This document shows positions 41,098 through 54,600 of a stretch of DNA of 64,000 bases, piece after piece. Location of the stretch: contig NC_054082.1 of assembly GCF_017562075.2 (NCBI RefSeq), positions 37,939,942 to 38,003,941 of the forward strand. Direction: 5' to 3'. This DNA is from Anopheles merus (lineage: Eukaryota; Arthropoda; Insecta; Diptera; Culicidae). The translations under genes and the position numbers were made by a program. Below the pieces are notes generated by a model that saw nothing but the letters and a program-made list of their open reading frames with translations, was not told the origin of the DNA and ran no database searches. Position 1 is the first letter of the stretch, and the number at the start of each line of letters is the position of its first letter.

Positions 41098-44040
41098 CAT
41101 TATGCTTGTTTTTTTTGCTTTCCCTCTCCCCGAAAATGGTCGATAAATCAGATTCGCTTAGCTTTTTCGCGTTCGGTTTGTTCGCGCGTTAGCGTCCTTG
41201 GCATTCGTGGGCGAAGACTCAGCTTCCACGCTCCAGAGGGCTGCCGTTTCGGGCAAGCGATCATTAGAAGCGAATGCTTTGGCTCATTAGGGTGAGTTTC
41301 GGAAGGGAGGATTGTTTCCCCCTTCTATTCTCACCTCTTGAGCTTCCATATTGTGCCATCATTATCCAGGCCACTCTCGGCATGTGACTTTCTTGAGGAA
41401 TAGTGTGTGTGTTTTTTTCTTTCCCTCGTTCGCCCATTTATTCCCCGTTTCGAGGAGGAAATGAGCTCCCGCAGGAGCTGATAAACCTGACACTTGACAC
41501 TTTTGGTGTCCTGTCATGTCACGGGCAAGATTGAGCCGGGACTAAACGTTTCGTTCGCCCGAAATACCGACCGAATTTCTGTCCCGAGTGATTGATGAGC
41601 CGTCGCCATGCTGGGGGAAGCAGGAGAAGCAGAGCAGCAAATACGGCTCAAAACAAGAGATCGTGCTGGCACGTGTCCCGTGTGTGTTGCGTTCCCGTAG
41701 TGGTGTCGTGTTGTAACGTTAATTCAATGAGCAAATATTTAACCCACTCACACGAAAGCTAGCAGTTTCGGTTCTTTTTCAACGACAATGAAAGATAATT
41801 TATAATCACAAAGAGCAATGCGAAGTTTATTTTCCTAAGCAATAGGAAGGAAGTACATTTTACGCATTTCAATGTCGAAGGCTTGTGTGTACGTGCGTTT
41901 CTGGTTTGGTACGGTGCGGTTTTTATTTGCCTTTTCCATGTTTGAAATTCCAACCAGGATGTGAGATTGGAACTTTTTAACTCGACTAAAAGGAATGCAT
42001 TTTTTATATAAAAATAAGCCAATTTTCTCATCTCGATGGAAGTCGTTTTCAATAATCACGAAAAGCATACAGAAGTACCTTGTTGAAATAAAACGCCAAA
42101 CAAATAGGAGAGAAAATGTTCTTCTTTTTGCCCCGTCTATATCGCACTGTACCGTAACCGCAGTGCAACCCCAGAAACACTCACCAACCATGCTTACCAA
42201 ATTGACTTTCTCAATTAGGGAAATTAAGATCCGTTCCCCCGGCGGCCACAGACGGACACCGACCGATGGAGAGCGATGGTGAAAATTTTCACTTTTCCAC
42301 CGCGCTTCATTTATCTCTTCGATTCGCTGGCCTCGCTTTGTTCGGAGCGGCTGCCTGATGGGTTGCTGTGGCTGGTCGTACGGTTTTCTTTCATTGTGGT
42401 TTTGTCTCCACCGGTACCATCCCACGAAGCGTCCTAACGAACGTCGACGATTTCATTTTAAGTGCCATGGTTTCCGAGCAATGAATTACACATCATTAGA
42501 CTTTTGCAGAGATGCGCGGACGAACGGTATGCAGGGGTGTTAAATGAGTCAGCGAAAAAAACCCACACTGCGAGAAGAAATATCTTCTTCCGAGACCATC
42601 AAATCACGCCATCCAGCCATCCGTCCTGCGCACGATTTCGATCCACCTTTTACCATCTTGGGAATCTCGGAAGCGATCGAAATTGGTGATGGTCCGGTCG
42701 ATGTAATTCTTTGCTTCGGCCATGCTTTTTGTTTCCTTTCTTACTACTCACCACCCTCAAATGCGCCATTATTTTTCACCCTCCGCAAAGCTACCTTTCA
42801 TCGCACTGCCCGCGCCCGTTGAACGGTCGTGGGTAATTGGCAACTGTATAAAACAAAAACAGTAAAAAAACAACACACACACATAGACTACGGAGGAAAG
42901 TGAAAAGCTCAATGCGCAATAAGCGTGGTGTTAAAAACCGAAACACATCAGCGAAGCGAGAAAATTAAGTGGAAGAACTCATTTAGCTGTGGACGAAATT
43001 GAGCAAAAATAAATTCATTATTGTTTCCCGTCGAGCCCCGTTTGGTTCCCGTAATTCATTATCGTCCATCTGGGCGTCCATCTTCGCGCGCGTTCGCTGG
43101 ACAGGGCGGGAAAACAGTGAAGACGTCCGATTTAACGCTCTGAAGCAACTGGCAGCGACTAATGCATTCGCAGGGGGTAAGCGAGGCACGGGCGCATAAT
43201 CGTCCGCGGGTCCTGTTTCCTTCCGAGAAAAGTGTCCCATTTGGTGGTTGGACTGCTGGAAGGCGGTCGAAACCCTGAGGCAGACAGCAGAAGGGCGCTG
43301 GCAAAAAGGTAGTAAATAGCAATTTGTCATTGGCACGATCTCTTTCCGAGCAGCGTCCCTGTTATAAACGCATCTGTCGTACGGAGGCTGGATTTTTTTT
43401 ATGCTCGCTGAAACTCATTGTTCTTAAAGCGTTTTAGCGAGTAAATTGAACGAAAGGTAAAAAGCAAGATGTCTCATAAACGGATGGACAGAACTCGCGC
43501 TCAAACGCTAGACACTGGCACTTTGCTCGTGATCGCTAAGGTAACGAGGCAAAGATGGGCCAGCACGAACAAGACGCACCTGTTTTTTGATGTCTCAGCA
43601 GCTGTCCCAACTGTCTGGGTGATATCTGTTTTCGTTCTACCCGGTGCGTGCTCTGTTTTAAACATCTTTATTTGCATTCATTTGCCGTGTTGATGAACGG
43701 TTCCAGGCGATGGCGTAGGTTCGTAGAAAAGGAAAAAATAACAGTTTTCATAGAAGTAACAATAAAAAAGCATTCAAAGATTGAGACATTACGCAAAAAG
43801 CTGATAGAAAATGCAGATGCAGACAAAATGCTTTCACTTTATTCCATTTTTTAAAGATTGTTTTGATATGGTAATCTCTGATTCATAATTTATGTCGAAA
43901 TATTAAAGTACTAAACATTAACACACTTTGTCTGCTTAAAGAGTTGCGCATAATGCTTGTTTTGGCTTTGTATAAATCAATCAGTTAAACCGATATATGG
44001 ATAATTTGTTTGCGAATGCTTTACTATTCACTTTTGACGG

Positions 44041-44241
44041 GACGGGGCGGTCCCGTGGTACAGTCTTCAACTCGTACGACTCAATAACATGCCCGTCATG
44101 GGTTCAAGCCCAGAATGGACCGTCCCCTCGTAGCAAGGATTGATAATCCGGCTACGTGGTAATGAATTAAGTCTCGAAAGCCTGTACAAGCCGGCATGTC
44201 CGCGTAGGACGTTAATCCAAATAGAAGAAGAAGAAGAAGAA
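44041..44241 (+). mobile_element. tRNA-derived SINE, copy 1 (SINE200-like)
   Basis: The 5' part looks like a tRNA: an A-box-like segment near 44056 (gtggtacagtcttcaactcg) and a good B box at 44101 (ggttcaagccc, flanked by pairing tggg/ccca). A tRNA-unrelated body follows and it ends in (GAA)n at 44223-44241. This structure, an internal Pol III promoter plus a short-repeat tail, defines a tRNA-derived SINE. The sequence resembles the Anopheles SINE200 family as I remember it. No clear target-site duplication was seen. It sits in the long Gfrl intron. Confidence 0.75.
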
Positions 44242-44352
44242 CCACGGAACTAGTCTGTGTGGTATTTTTGTAATAAAAGTAATTAAATATAGTTTATCAA
44301 AATTTACTCTCTGTGGAGCAAGTCAATTAAGACCAACTATACTGCAACTACT

Positions 44353-44519
44353 GGCAAGGTCTGGTGGTACAGTCGTCAACTCGTTCGACTTAACAACATG
44401 CCCGTCATGAGTCTAGCCCCTAATAGACCGTGCCCCCATACTTAGGACTGACTATCCTGATATGGGGGGTAATTCACAAGTCTCTGAAAGTCAACCTTAC
44501 ATGTGGTACAGGCAGGCTC
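44353..44519 (+). mobile_element. tRNA-derived SINE, copy 2, 3'-truncated
   Basis: Same head as copy 1 (ctggtggtacagtcgtcaac, then tcgttcgacttaacaacatg), and gcccgtcatgagtctagccc with a decayed B box. The body differs: it has cccccatacttaggactgac, then ctctgaaagtcaacc and tggtacaggcaggct, where it stops without a GAA tail. It lies 111 nt after copy 1 in the same orientation. Confidence 0.7.
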
Positions 44520-44770
44520 GTTACTCAATTTTGAGGTTTTCTACATAATCTTGTATTATCATGGTACTGCCCTCAAAGCTCAATGTTTGTGCTGGATCTG
44601 TGAAGGCCGCGGAAGCAATCATTTACATTAAAGCTTTTGGATCTGGCTCTAATAACGTTCCTATTCCTATTCCACAGGACCCGTATGTGCAAAATTTCAA
44701 CCAACGAACTATGTTTAAATTTGTTTTTTATTATTTATTTACTTGCACAGGCCGCAAATCATTCAACATT

Positions 44771-44857
44771 TTTTTCTTCTTCTTCTTTGGCTCAACAACC
44801 GATGTCGGTCAAGGCCTGCCTGTACCCACTTGTGGGATTTGGCTTTCAGTGACTATT
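44771..44857 (-). mobile_element. SINE 3' end, inverted fragment
   Basis: Read on the minus strand it gives cactgaaagccaaatcc, gtgggtacaggcaggcctt, gaccgacatcggttgttgag and ccaaagaagaagaagaaaa. It overlaps the last part of copy 2 (ctgaaagtcaacc ... tggtacaggcaggct) and supplies the GAA-tailed 3' end that copy 2 lacks. It is therefore a 5'-truncated, oppositely oriented member of the same family. Confidence 0.65.
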
Positions 44858-45159
44858 TTTTTTCTACTTGAACTTATTTCGAGTTCGCATCGTTCCTAGA
44901 CTTTAATGTTGATTGATTCAATCGAATTTATTCCTGAGTGAAAAATTAGAACTGATATTCGACTGAAGAAAGTTTCTTTCCCAAAACCTGTACCAACAAG
45001 GAAAATTCATGATTCCTAATCCTCATATTTAGATAAAAAATCTTCAACGAAAAACTTAAATTTTGTATACCCAATCTATCATCTTCCTTATCCAATGAAC
45101 GCGTTTGACGTAAATCTCGACAAATGAAACCTTGAAACCAGTATAGCCGCAAAAAACAA

Positions 45160-45185
45160 GCACACACACACACACACACATACAT
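45160..45185 (+). repeat. (CA)n microsatellite
   Basis: About ten CA units inside the long intron. Confidence 0.85.
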
Positions 45186-46519
45186 ACTCAAGGGGAAGGA
45201 GGCAAGTTTAGGGAGCGTGGTTTTTGAGGGGGTAATTTTTCGGTGGAAGTACTTAATGTGAGTCAATAACGGCAATCGGATTACTCAAGGTAGAAATTGC
45301 CTCTTTAACCTTTCCCCTTCAATTCAGCGTGAGGCCGGGTGTTTGGATTTGAAAAGGGTTAATTCACGAGCAGCTAGGTTGAAATTAATGATAGCGATTA
45401 GGCTAGTCAGTGATTATGCCGTACGGATTAAGGGGAAGCTTTACGCTCAGTTATTCGCCTTTGTGTAAGGCAATCCTATTAATTTATAGCAAACATTTGA
45501 TTACAAACATCACGTTAACATGTAAGCTATTTGTGGGAACATTTCATTATTTGGTTCAAGGTGAGAAGACCCATAAAATAATCGATTTATCGAGTGGTCA
45601 AGTGTTGCCTAATAAACTAAATCATAACTTGCATTAAACTCATTTGGTAGAAAAATCTCTCAATTTTACGAAAATAACAATTGATTGTCTCAAAACTAAA
45701 CACAAAACTGAACTTGAATTTTTCACGTTTTGCTTAAAGTGGATGTTAGCTTTACTGGCTATTCGTTACCTCCTCAGTACCACCGTTTCAGCCGCTTCCT
45801 AGGTTCTAGGCAATCGATACCGCCTGCTGGTGTTGGTGTGGAATGGAATGTACCCGTGCTACACGCGTTTGTGATGGTGAACCACGGTGATCCATCCAAA
45901 ATCCATGCAAATTACCACAGCTATCGTTATGGTTGATCGTTTGACCTCCGCCAGCTCAATTCCAACACCATGGCAGAGGTTTCCACCAGCAAAACAAATG
46001 GCAAAAACCGTGAGCAAAAAAAAAACAAAACATGAAGCTAAATCAAAAGAGAATCAATGGCTCGCTGCGTAGTACGGCAGAGTATTCGGCAGCAAAGTCT
46101 CGCATCGGTGGCAAACATTGCTTCACGGAAACATGGACCGAAGAATCAGCACGACCACACCGGCAACAGCGGGGAGCTAGTAGTACAGGTTCCAGTTGTA
46201 GATTTCGCAATCCGATAGCCAAAAGCGGCGTGCGGTGGAGGGCAAAAAAAAACAAAAAAAAAGTAAAGAATCCACGGATGGCGCTACCAATACGGTTCGT
46301 TGTAAGCTGGATTTGAGGCCGGTCGAGCGACGGTCGATTCTTACCTTGAAACGTCACGGAATGGAAAGAAAATCGACAAAATCGTGAAAGTATAATTACA
46401 GCTCCTTTTTTTCGCTGTTGGCTTACTTCGTTTTCACTCACCCTTACTCTTCGTTCTTGCTTCTTTGACAAAGTTTATGTTCTTTTATGAATCTACCATC
46501 GCGAGTGAAGAACTCTATA

Positions 46520-46572
46520 GCAGTAGTAGTAGTGGTAGCAACAACATGAGAAGTAGTAGTAGTAGTAGTAAT
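46520..46572 (+). repeat. (AGT)n microsatellite
   Basis: Two AGT blocks separated by ggtagcaacaacatgag. The open frame across it is a poly-Ser artefact. Confidence 0.9.
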
Positions 46573-46782
46573 GGAAGTTTTCTTCACCTTTTAACACACA
46601 TTCTCCTACCGATAGAGCATACTTTCTGTGTGCGTTCCATTCTTCGTTCCATTCTTTTCATCCAGTTAATCGGTGGGGGTTGGCGGTGGAAACTTAAGTA
46701 AAACGTCGTAATAAGATATGCTACACCTCGTCATTTGTGGTGGAAACGAATCCGTGGGATATGAAATATTTTGTTGAGTAAT

Positions 46783-46805
46783 GGGGGGGAGGGGGGGGGG
46801 GGGGG
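46783..46805 (+). repeat. G-rich tract (G7 A G15)
   Basis: A G7 run, one A and a G15 run inside the intron, a potential G-quadruplex on the coding strand of the transcript. Confidence 0.95.
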
Positions 46806-49800
46806 AAAGCAAATTACAGTAAAGCTGGAGTCAAACAAACTTTAACTCACGTTACGTTACGTACTGTGCATTATGTCGATCATCGAAACAAGCTGACAGG
46901 AAGGTGCAAGCTCTTTTCTTTTCAATGTTAAACTAGTTGTTTAGTGTAAGCTTGTTTGGTTCATTTATACTTGAAAAACACACCATTTAAACAAAATTAA
47001 AGAACATTGTGTGCAAATGCTTCTTTTTACAAACACTGCTGAGGAAACATTGTGAACCTTACTCTCTTCTACGCACACAAACACATACACACATACTAAG
47101 TTGTTGGAGTTCTTAACCGCTATCTAGAAGTACCACAGCACGATGGCCACCGGCACCCACCCTCGCAGCTCATAAATATGGCTTGTAAATAATTTATTAT
47201 CGGCCGATAATTGCCTTCCCGCCTGCGGTGGGAAAATCAAGACATGGCAATCACACACATACACACACCCACACACACTGAGAAACTCCTAAGCACGCGC
47301 AGTATATTCGATGTGAAAAATGGTTCCATCATGTGGTCTTTGGGGTCCCGGGTAAGTTTGGGGCCCCGAACTGTTTCGAACCGTACCTCTTGCGCACGCT
47401 ACGTGCACCTTCCCTTCTCAAATGCGTCGATTTAGCACCAGTTGAAGGTCAGCACTCGGCTATTTTATTTTATTTTATTTCGTTTTTATTTTGTTATGTA
47501 GATAGCTCCACCACTCCGCGGGGTCATGAAGCCGGTGCTAGTTGCCCGTTTCGACCCTACCCTCCTCAGAAGTGTAGCGCTGGCATGAACTGAATGGTGC
47601 TGAAACACATTGAGCACAACACTGACCTCCGATTTGGGTGGCCGTCCGGGGTGGCCGTTCCCATTCGGTCACCGGTGATTGTGATCCTTAATTTTGCACG
47701 CTCGTAGTGTTACGTTGATGGGGCACGAGCCAAACTTATGGGGAGCAATATGATTTGGTTTCTTCTTCAGCACAAAAAAAGGATATAAATATCATTTTTC
47801 ATTCTGCCATCGGGTTGTGGAGTAGGGGTAAAGAAAGAGAACGGATTTGATTAAGTGTCTCGGTATGTTTTGTTTCGCTGAATTCTTTTTTCCCCTATGA
47901 GTGTGACAAATGGAATGGGGTTTGGCGTCAGCCTTCGTATTTATTTCTGCCAAAGTACTGTGCTGCATTTTAAATTGCAAATGATGCGCCTGTTGAGTTT
48001 ACTAAGGTACAGAATCTTGGTAGAGAATGGTCTGAATAACTTGGAGATAGTTTTTTGTATGTTCTATGGTCGAGCATGAGAGGTTGAGTTGTTCATTGGT
48101 GACGAAATAAATCCATTGAAGGGAAAGAATAAATTATGAATCATGGAAGCATTAAAATTCGTATACATTGAGTCCGAAAACTCAGATTCAATCCAAACTA
48201 CTGCAGCCAAAAGGCATGGAACTGCAATTTAATCGACATTTTCTGTTTGAATATGCATCATTTCCAAGCAGCTACAACAAGATTTCTGCTTTTTTGTTGT
48301 GTTGCTCTTAACATTCCCTTCAACCCATCATGTGATTGATATTTTTTCACCGTTTTCACAGAACGAATTTCCAGTCTCCCTCAAAGACATCAGCTAACGA
48401 AACTGACGGTTCCCACGGCAATGATAAGTAACTATGTTCCTTCCTGTGGCCGCGTTTTTGTTCCTAAACCGGAAAGGATGCAAAAACTTACGAAGCTCGC
48501 AGGTTACTCGCAGGTTTCGCTTTCGCGTGACCGTGAAGCACCCAAGGAGCATAAAAGCGGCGGAGCCATCCGGCACGATTCGCGACCGGAACCATGCCCA
48601 ATTTTATGCTTCAACTTGTAGCAGAGCGACATAAATTGGGGCGACGAGATGAGGGAGCCGGGTAAGCTGGAGCAAAAAAAACTATGAAAGATAGATGGTC
48701 TATGGACGCTGCGAATGTGTCTTATTCGTGGAAATGGAAACGCTACGATGCTGAGCACTGGCATGCTGGCGGAGGTTTATAAATTATTCAAAATATTTTA
48801 TTGAACCATCGAGAGTTGAGCGATGCTCCGACGGTGAGGTATTAAAGCTTGCGCACCAGTACTTTCAGCAGTAGTCCCGTCAGGGTTCGTAAAGTAAGGA
48901 GATCGAATACCAAATGCATTGAGTGTTTTGTTTTGTAAAGCATATTGAAGCCACTGGAATGAGCTACAATATCGCACAATTTACTAACCACTTTTGAGCC
49001 GCATAGCAAAAGTAAGGCATGCTACTCAGCGCCTTCTTCCTACATGCTTGCCACAACCTTCCCTAAACCCCATTTTCCGAAATATCTAGCAGCTGGTGAA
49101 CAGTGCTTTTAATAGGAATTAAATTTTCATTTTCTAGCACCTGCGCCATGGTTCCGGTAAACCACAGCAATCCGATCCCGAAACCGACCGTACGGTACCG
49201 GTTTTCTCGATTTTCGCTAAAGGTTCACTCATAAAAATTCATTGACACTTTTGGGTTTCGGTTTGAGAGGCGAAAAAAACTGGTAACCGGAAAAATAAGA
49301 AAAATTGAAAATAGATTCAGGATAAAAAAAAACAACACACAATAACCGCAATCCCGAGAAAAAAAACTCCCTTGCAAAACTAGCCACGGGTCAATGAAAA
49401 GGACTGTCTTGGAAAATATGTTCAGAAAAGGGAATTTCGAGCACCAACCTGAGCGGGCAGCAAAAAGGAGTGATTTTGATGTGTTTTGAAAAAAGAAGGG
49501 CAGCAGCAACAAACAAAAAACCCATCTAAAACGTTTACATGATCACGCAAGGATTCATTTAATCCATCCCGACCTAAATATTGCCTCCCAAGCCAGCACA
49601 CCTTTCTGGCCGCTGCTAGCGCGAACCATTTTTCGGTTTTTTGTTTTCATTCTCCCAAACAACGGCTCCTAAAGACAAAAAGGGAGCAAACAAAATAAAG
49701 GGCTCAAAAAATTACTAACGACTGCTTAAGACGTGGGAAAATCATTAAACAACCAAGAAATTCTTCACCTTTTATCGCGCGTCTCCTTTACGCGCTGCGT

Positions 49801-49847
49801 TCGCTTTCATTTAACCCCCAGGTTTTCACTTTCCTTTCTCTTTACAG

Positions 49848-50018
49848 TTGCCTGCAGCACCGTTACCGTAACGAAATGTCAGGCCGCCCTCCGGACGCTG
49901 CAGGCGTTTCCCTTTTTCCGGCCCACCTGCCTGTGCAAGGAGCCGGGCATCGATCCGGACTGTAATTATTTTCGGGACTTCCTGTTCGATCATCCCTGCG
50001 GTTTCGTCTCGAAGAAAG
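49848..50018 (+). CDS. Gfrl: Gfrl internal exon: second half of GDNF-receptor-like domain 1
   Basis: This exon completes domain 1 with six cysteines (residues ACST, TKCQ, TCLC, PDCN and HPCG). A strong acceptor (ttctctttacag) precedes it and a gtaagc donor follows. It is 171 nt: two bases complete a Val codon with the previous exon, then 56 codons, then one base. Spacing from the last cysteine of the previous exon is x6, x7, x16, x1, x8, x11. The TCLC pair sits where GFR-alpha proteins have their CxC (for example NCRC or FCSC). The block ends in a basic VSKK linker. No stop occurs in the joined frame. GC-rich wobble positions (ctg, ccg, acg, gac) set it apart from its AT-rich flanks, as expected for mosquito coding DNA. 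If the donor were ignored, the frame would stay open for about 40 further codons. Confidence 0.9.
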
Positions 50019-51600
50019 GTAAGCAAAGCGGCTCCGCATGGAAAATTGTGCCTCCCTCCGTTTGTTCTTTTCATTTTTCAGCATCAGGTTTTGCCAGGTT
50101 GTGTTGTTGTAAGGTAACTCTGGTTTTTGTCTGTTAGTCTGTAAGCTGAAGGCAGATTGTATTGAAATCTGAAGCATAGTAGCTGTGTTGTTAATGACAA
50201 CAAATTCTCTTAATTTTATCGAAAAAATGATAACTAAAGCTAAAGAAACAAAATTAACACCAGCAATACGCACAACCCTTTGGTACAGCATTGCTGCTGG
50301 GAAACATGTCAATAGAGTCAACGTACTTATGCTCACGATAACTTTTTTTGTTGTTATTTCAACTATAAAATTCATTACGCCAATGTTACTGGAACTGGAA
50401 CAACTAGCCCATTACTTAATTATCGGGCGCTTCAAACAACTAGCTCATTACGGGAATGAAATGTTGCTCGAAGCATCAAGCTCGGCAGTCGGGTACGCGT
50501 GGTTGCATTCAAAATATAGCAATAAAATCAACGACCCGTGGCCCGTCGTTCAGCGCAACCTTCAAAGAGAGCCACTCCGTAATGCGCTGGCGGCAACGAA
50601 CAGAATCCATGGAATAGCAATGGAATAGTTTGCCGACAGTTGTCGCTTACTTTCAAAGCTCCTAATTAGCTGCCTGATGCTTGGCACTTATTCGATGTTT
50701 GTGAGTGCAGATCATATTCCGGTGCAATGTTTCCAAATGTTGATGTTTGTTGGATTCTTGGATAAATTGAACATATTTTGTTTAAATAATATTTAACCAA
50801 ATACACGAAACTTGTGCATGAAAGTCAAATTGAAAGGAAACTTTTGATAATGATCCGGTGTTGTTTTACAATTATGTGCCGCTTGCATGCTCCAGACCAC
50901 AATACTCTTTCGAACTGCGTGTGCAGACATGAAATGTGAGGTATGTTTTCCTTTTCGTGCATTATTTTCTCTGATTTGTTGCATAATACTGTACAAAATA
51001 AAACAAACCCTGCTACGTCAGTTAGTGTTGGTATGTTTTCAGAGGGAGGGAGAGAAAGGAAGATAAAAAAAGTGAGGATGAGAAGGGGCGTGGATGATAG
51101 AACCACCCGGCCTCGATTGCCAGCCAAGTCTCTTCTCACCGGCTCCGGTAAATATTTTGTCTACAAATATTCACTAAGCTTTGGCTGGATAGAATTGCTT
51201 CACAAGAACGATGTAATTACGATGCGACTGGATGAGCAAGAGCAGGATATGGTGCAGGATGGGGCGAATGAGCTTTAAAAATATTTATCCGAGCAAAAAA
51301 TAATCCTTCCAGTGCGGGAACCACCGGTACGGAATGCTTTTCCAACGCTTCCATTGCTCGCCTCCTGGTTCAGCAAGCAAGAAAGAAACAACCGAATCCC
51401 AAGCTCCGGATGTTCAGGTAACATATAATTTCCTCACCCTCCGGAGGTTGTCTTCCGAATCATTCCCTCTTCCGCTCACCCAGTTTGCCGTAGCTGCAGT
51501 AGCAGCGAGCACGAAATATGGATCTCCAGCAGCAAAATTTATTTATGAGCACACAAAAGTTCACCACACCGCTGCCGTTGGCTCAAGCTCTTATCCTTTT

Positions 51601-51631
51601 TCTCTCTATCTCTCTCTCTCTCTCTCTCTTT
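51601..51631 (+). repeat. (CT)n microsatellite
   Basis: About 30 nt of CT repeats in the intron. Confidence 0.88.
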
Positions 51632-54600
51632 CGTTTTCTCACGGAGAGACAGGAAACTCTTTCGTACGCTTTCGGGTTTCCGTCCTCGAGGGTGACTGAC
51701 GAGCTGACTGAACATGACAGCGTATTATGGCTTTGACGGTGGTCTACACACACATAAAGCAGAAAAGAGTGGCCGTTGTGCTGAAAGGAAGTTTGTACGT
51801 AACGAAACAAAAACGGGTGGCACAGGAACCGCCGTAGTAGCTCAAGACGGGTTAGAATGTGAGCGGGATGGGCCGGGCAGGTACGCGAAACAGTCTTACA
51901 TTCATCTCCCAATTCGAATCCATTTACCGGTGTTCGGTGTTCCAAAATGTTCAGCTCCTCTGCTGCATCACCTGATGGGACTGAAGGTCGTTCAAATCAT
52001 CTACACCGATACCCATCGCTCCACAAAAGTTACACACACACACACACCCACAACATTTACAAGCGTACCGTAGCTCAGAGATCAACAGGGTGGTTGGTTG
52101 GTTGGTGCAATTTTTATCCAAAAACGAACACGGAACCAACGATGACCTGGACAGTGGGGAGAAAGTCTTGAAAAGTGCCATGAAGAAGGGTTCAGAATTT
52201 CATAACTTTCGCTGGCTGTCGTTCTGCGTTTTGCTCAAGATGGAAGGGAAACGTGGTAAGAAAATGCAACTTCCGTGATGGCAACCATTCGGTGCAATGG
52301 CATTCTCGCATGACAACTTCATTTGATGAAAAATCCGTCCGCCCTTGCATCACTATTGCTGGGGCAAGAGTTTGACGTAAACTTAGGGGATTATAGGTTG
52401 ATGTGAACACAGGAAGCTGCTTTGAGATTTGACCATGACATGATGGTTTAGAAAGTACTTCTTTAAAGAACAAACTTAACAGACATAATAATCAATTCAC
52501 ATGGATGGTTTTAATGCAACTTAGGAGAACATGGATCAACAACCAATCGAATAAAGTGGAAAGCAGCACACTCCGACTCGTCCTTTAATATAAGGAAATT
52601 TTAAAGCAATGAACTAAGATAGCGTTTCCAAATCCTATTGATTGTGTTATGATGTCCCATTAGCGCAAACAGTTTTGCTGATGAACCTGTTCTACTCCAT
52701 GCTTCTTGCTTAGCCAAACCCCCTGCCCTAACCACCGTTTTTGTTATTGTGTTGCGACCTCCATTCGAGCGGAGGCTGTTTAAATTTAAGAAAACCGAAA
52801 GCTTCCTCTGGTAGCGCATGTGTGTTGTGTACCGCAAGCCCCAACTTTAGCCGAAGCATAATGTTTTCCCCTCAATTTATTGCACTCCCGCGCACCGTTC
52901 AACCCGCCTACACTGCATGGCGTGAGTCTTCGAGCACAATCTTCTATTGACTGGCAGAGGAAATTCAAATCACGTTCCTTTGCGACCTCGGGCTTATGAG
53001 AAGAGGACAAAAAAGCGTCTCTCTTTCTTTTCTTTAAGTGCAACCAAAAAAAATATCAGTTACGTTCTATGTTCTTTATGTTCGTAGGAAATAATTAATG
53101 AAACATGTCATCCAATGGGCATGGGAGTAGAAAAAAATCAAAGAAAATAATGTTCGCAAGCACTTTAAAGAAAACCCCCACCTTCCCTACAATGTGTGTC
53201 ACTGGGTACGGTTTATTAGCAAACGGTTCGCCGGTTCGCATGTGTGCGCACGGCTACATTAGTGTCACCGGGCTACGTGTCGAGATTCGATACACTTCCG
53301 CATTTGCGCTGGTCACGCGTTTAACTTTTCCATTCCGGCACATTCACACAAGCACACACATTCACACAAGCCGGGCCACTAGTGGAACGTACCGAAGCGC
53401 CGAACAGGACAGTTTCGTTGGCACGTACGCGGCGTTTGTTAGGGCGAAGAAGCGCAAAAGCTTTTATTGCTTGCGCTTCAATCGTGCTTCGGCAGTGCTT
53501 CGGCGGTGCAGTGATGGCACTCCCAGCCCGGCGGGGTTGGTTAAAACCCCCAACGGGAGAGTGCAATTTTTATGGTGGATCATTACAGCAGTGCACTGAT
53601 GTAGGGAGAATGTGGGACAGATCAAACTCGTTTATTTTTAAGGAACCATTTTCGTTCAACTTGTGAAGAATATTTAATTGCGACATTTAATTCCGACGGG
53701 TTGTGTTTTACAACTTACTTAAATGAGACAAATTTTATATGGGTAACTAGTTGAAACTTTTATTTATTTTAAATCCTGTTCAACCTGACACCTCTAATCG
53801 ATACAAACAAGAATGCACGTATCCGAACGGGAGGAGAATCATTGTGCCGCTACGTTCGGCGTCCATGGTACCTTTGAGCACGATTTCATCTAAAAACATC
53901 CTTCCACTCCATGCACTGGGACTGAATGACAAAACCCGTCATCCGAAAGACGATCCGTGACTGAATTGCGCGAAGCTTTTGTTTCAAATCGGTGCATGCG
54001 GAAGTCGGCACATATAAAGGCAAGCCGAGCCCTGTCCGTATTGTTCGCCTCTGCCGCCTGATTATGGGGCACTTATTGTTATTTTACTGCCTTTCTGTGC
54101 TGGCTCTTTCAAAGGGAAAGACCCGTTCACCCCCGTGCTTCAAGCAACGGCTACAGTGCGCTTGTTTAATCGAGCTTAAGAAGATTTTCCTTTCGTTATG
54201 TGATTACTTTTATGTTTCTGTATTATCGTTCATCCCTGGTGGAGCGGGCACACAAACTGCCTTATCGGTGGCCTATCCATCCGCTGGAAGTGTCTCGAAG
54301 CGATTGCTATTATCAAGCGAAATCGAGCCTCTTTGAGCGATCGGGCTTTGTTCTAGGTCCCTGCATCCCGTTCAGAGCTAGCCAACTCATAGCTTCCGAT
54401 GTTTCCCGGTGTTTGCAATGCAGTCTTCCGTTTGATGACCGTTTTGTGTTGAGCGGTTTGTCTTGTGCTTGCTGTGCTCGTGCCTGACCACATGAGACGC
54501 TCGTAAAGAAGGCAACGGGAAACAACAATAGCAACCAAAACCCGCTTGACTTGCCTGGAGATGCCTACGAAGAATGCGCCACCCATTCGGCGTAAAAAAA

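Larger units (their letters stand above)
34086..49847 (+). other. Gfrl: Gfrl intron between the two halves of domain 1 (15.8 kb)
   Basis: Begins gtaagt and ends with a long pyrimidine tract and acag. The flanking exons join in phase 1 without a stop and restore the ten-cysteine module, so any extra exon must be alternative. The intron contains the 17-nt microexon candidate at 38579, a coding-like island at 39841, a decayed retrocopy at 40490-41097, the SINE cluster at 44041-44857, AGT and G-rich simple repeats at 46.5-46.8 kb, and CA arrays at 35325 and 45160. Other parts, for example 34100-35300, 36000-38500 and 47000-49800, show nothing I can name. Confidence 0.85.

Noticed and set aside
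41835..42425. Minus-strand open frame of 196 codons
   Set aside because: No recognisable domain, no start context, and an overlapping plus-strand frame is open for about 95 codons. Judged chance.
48380..48618. Open frame after a good acceptor (cgttttcacag) in the long intron
   Set aside because: No donor, no cysteine pattern, and the flanking exons already join in frame without it.
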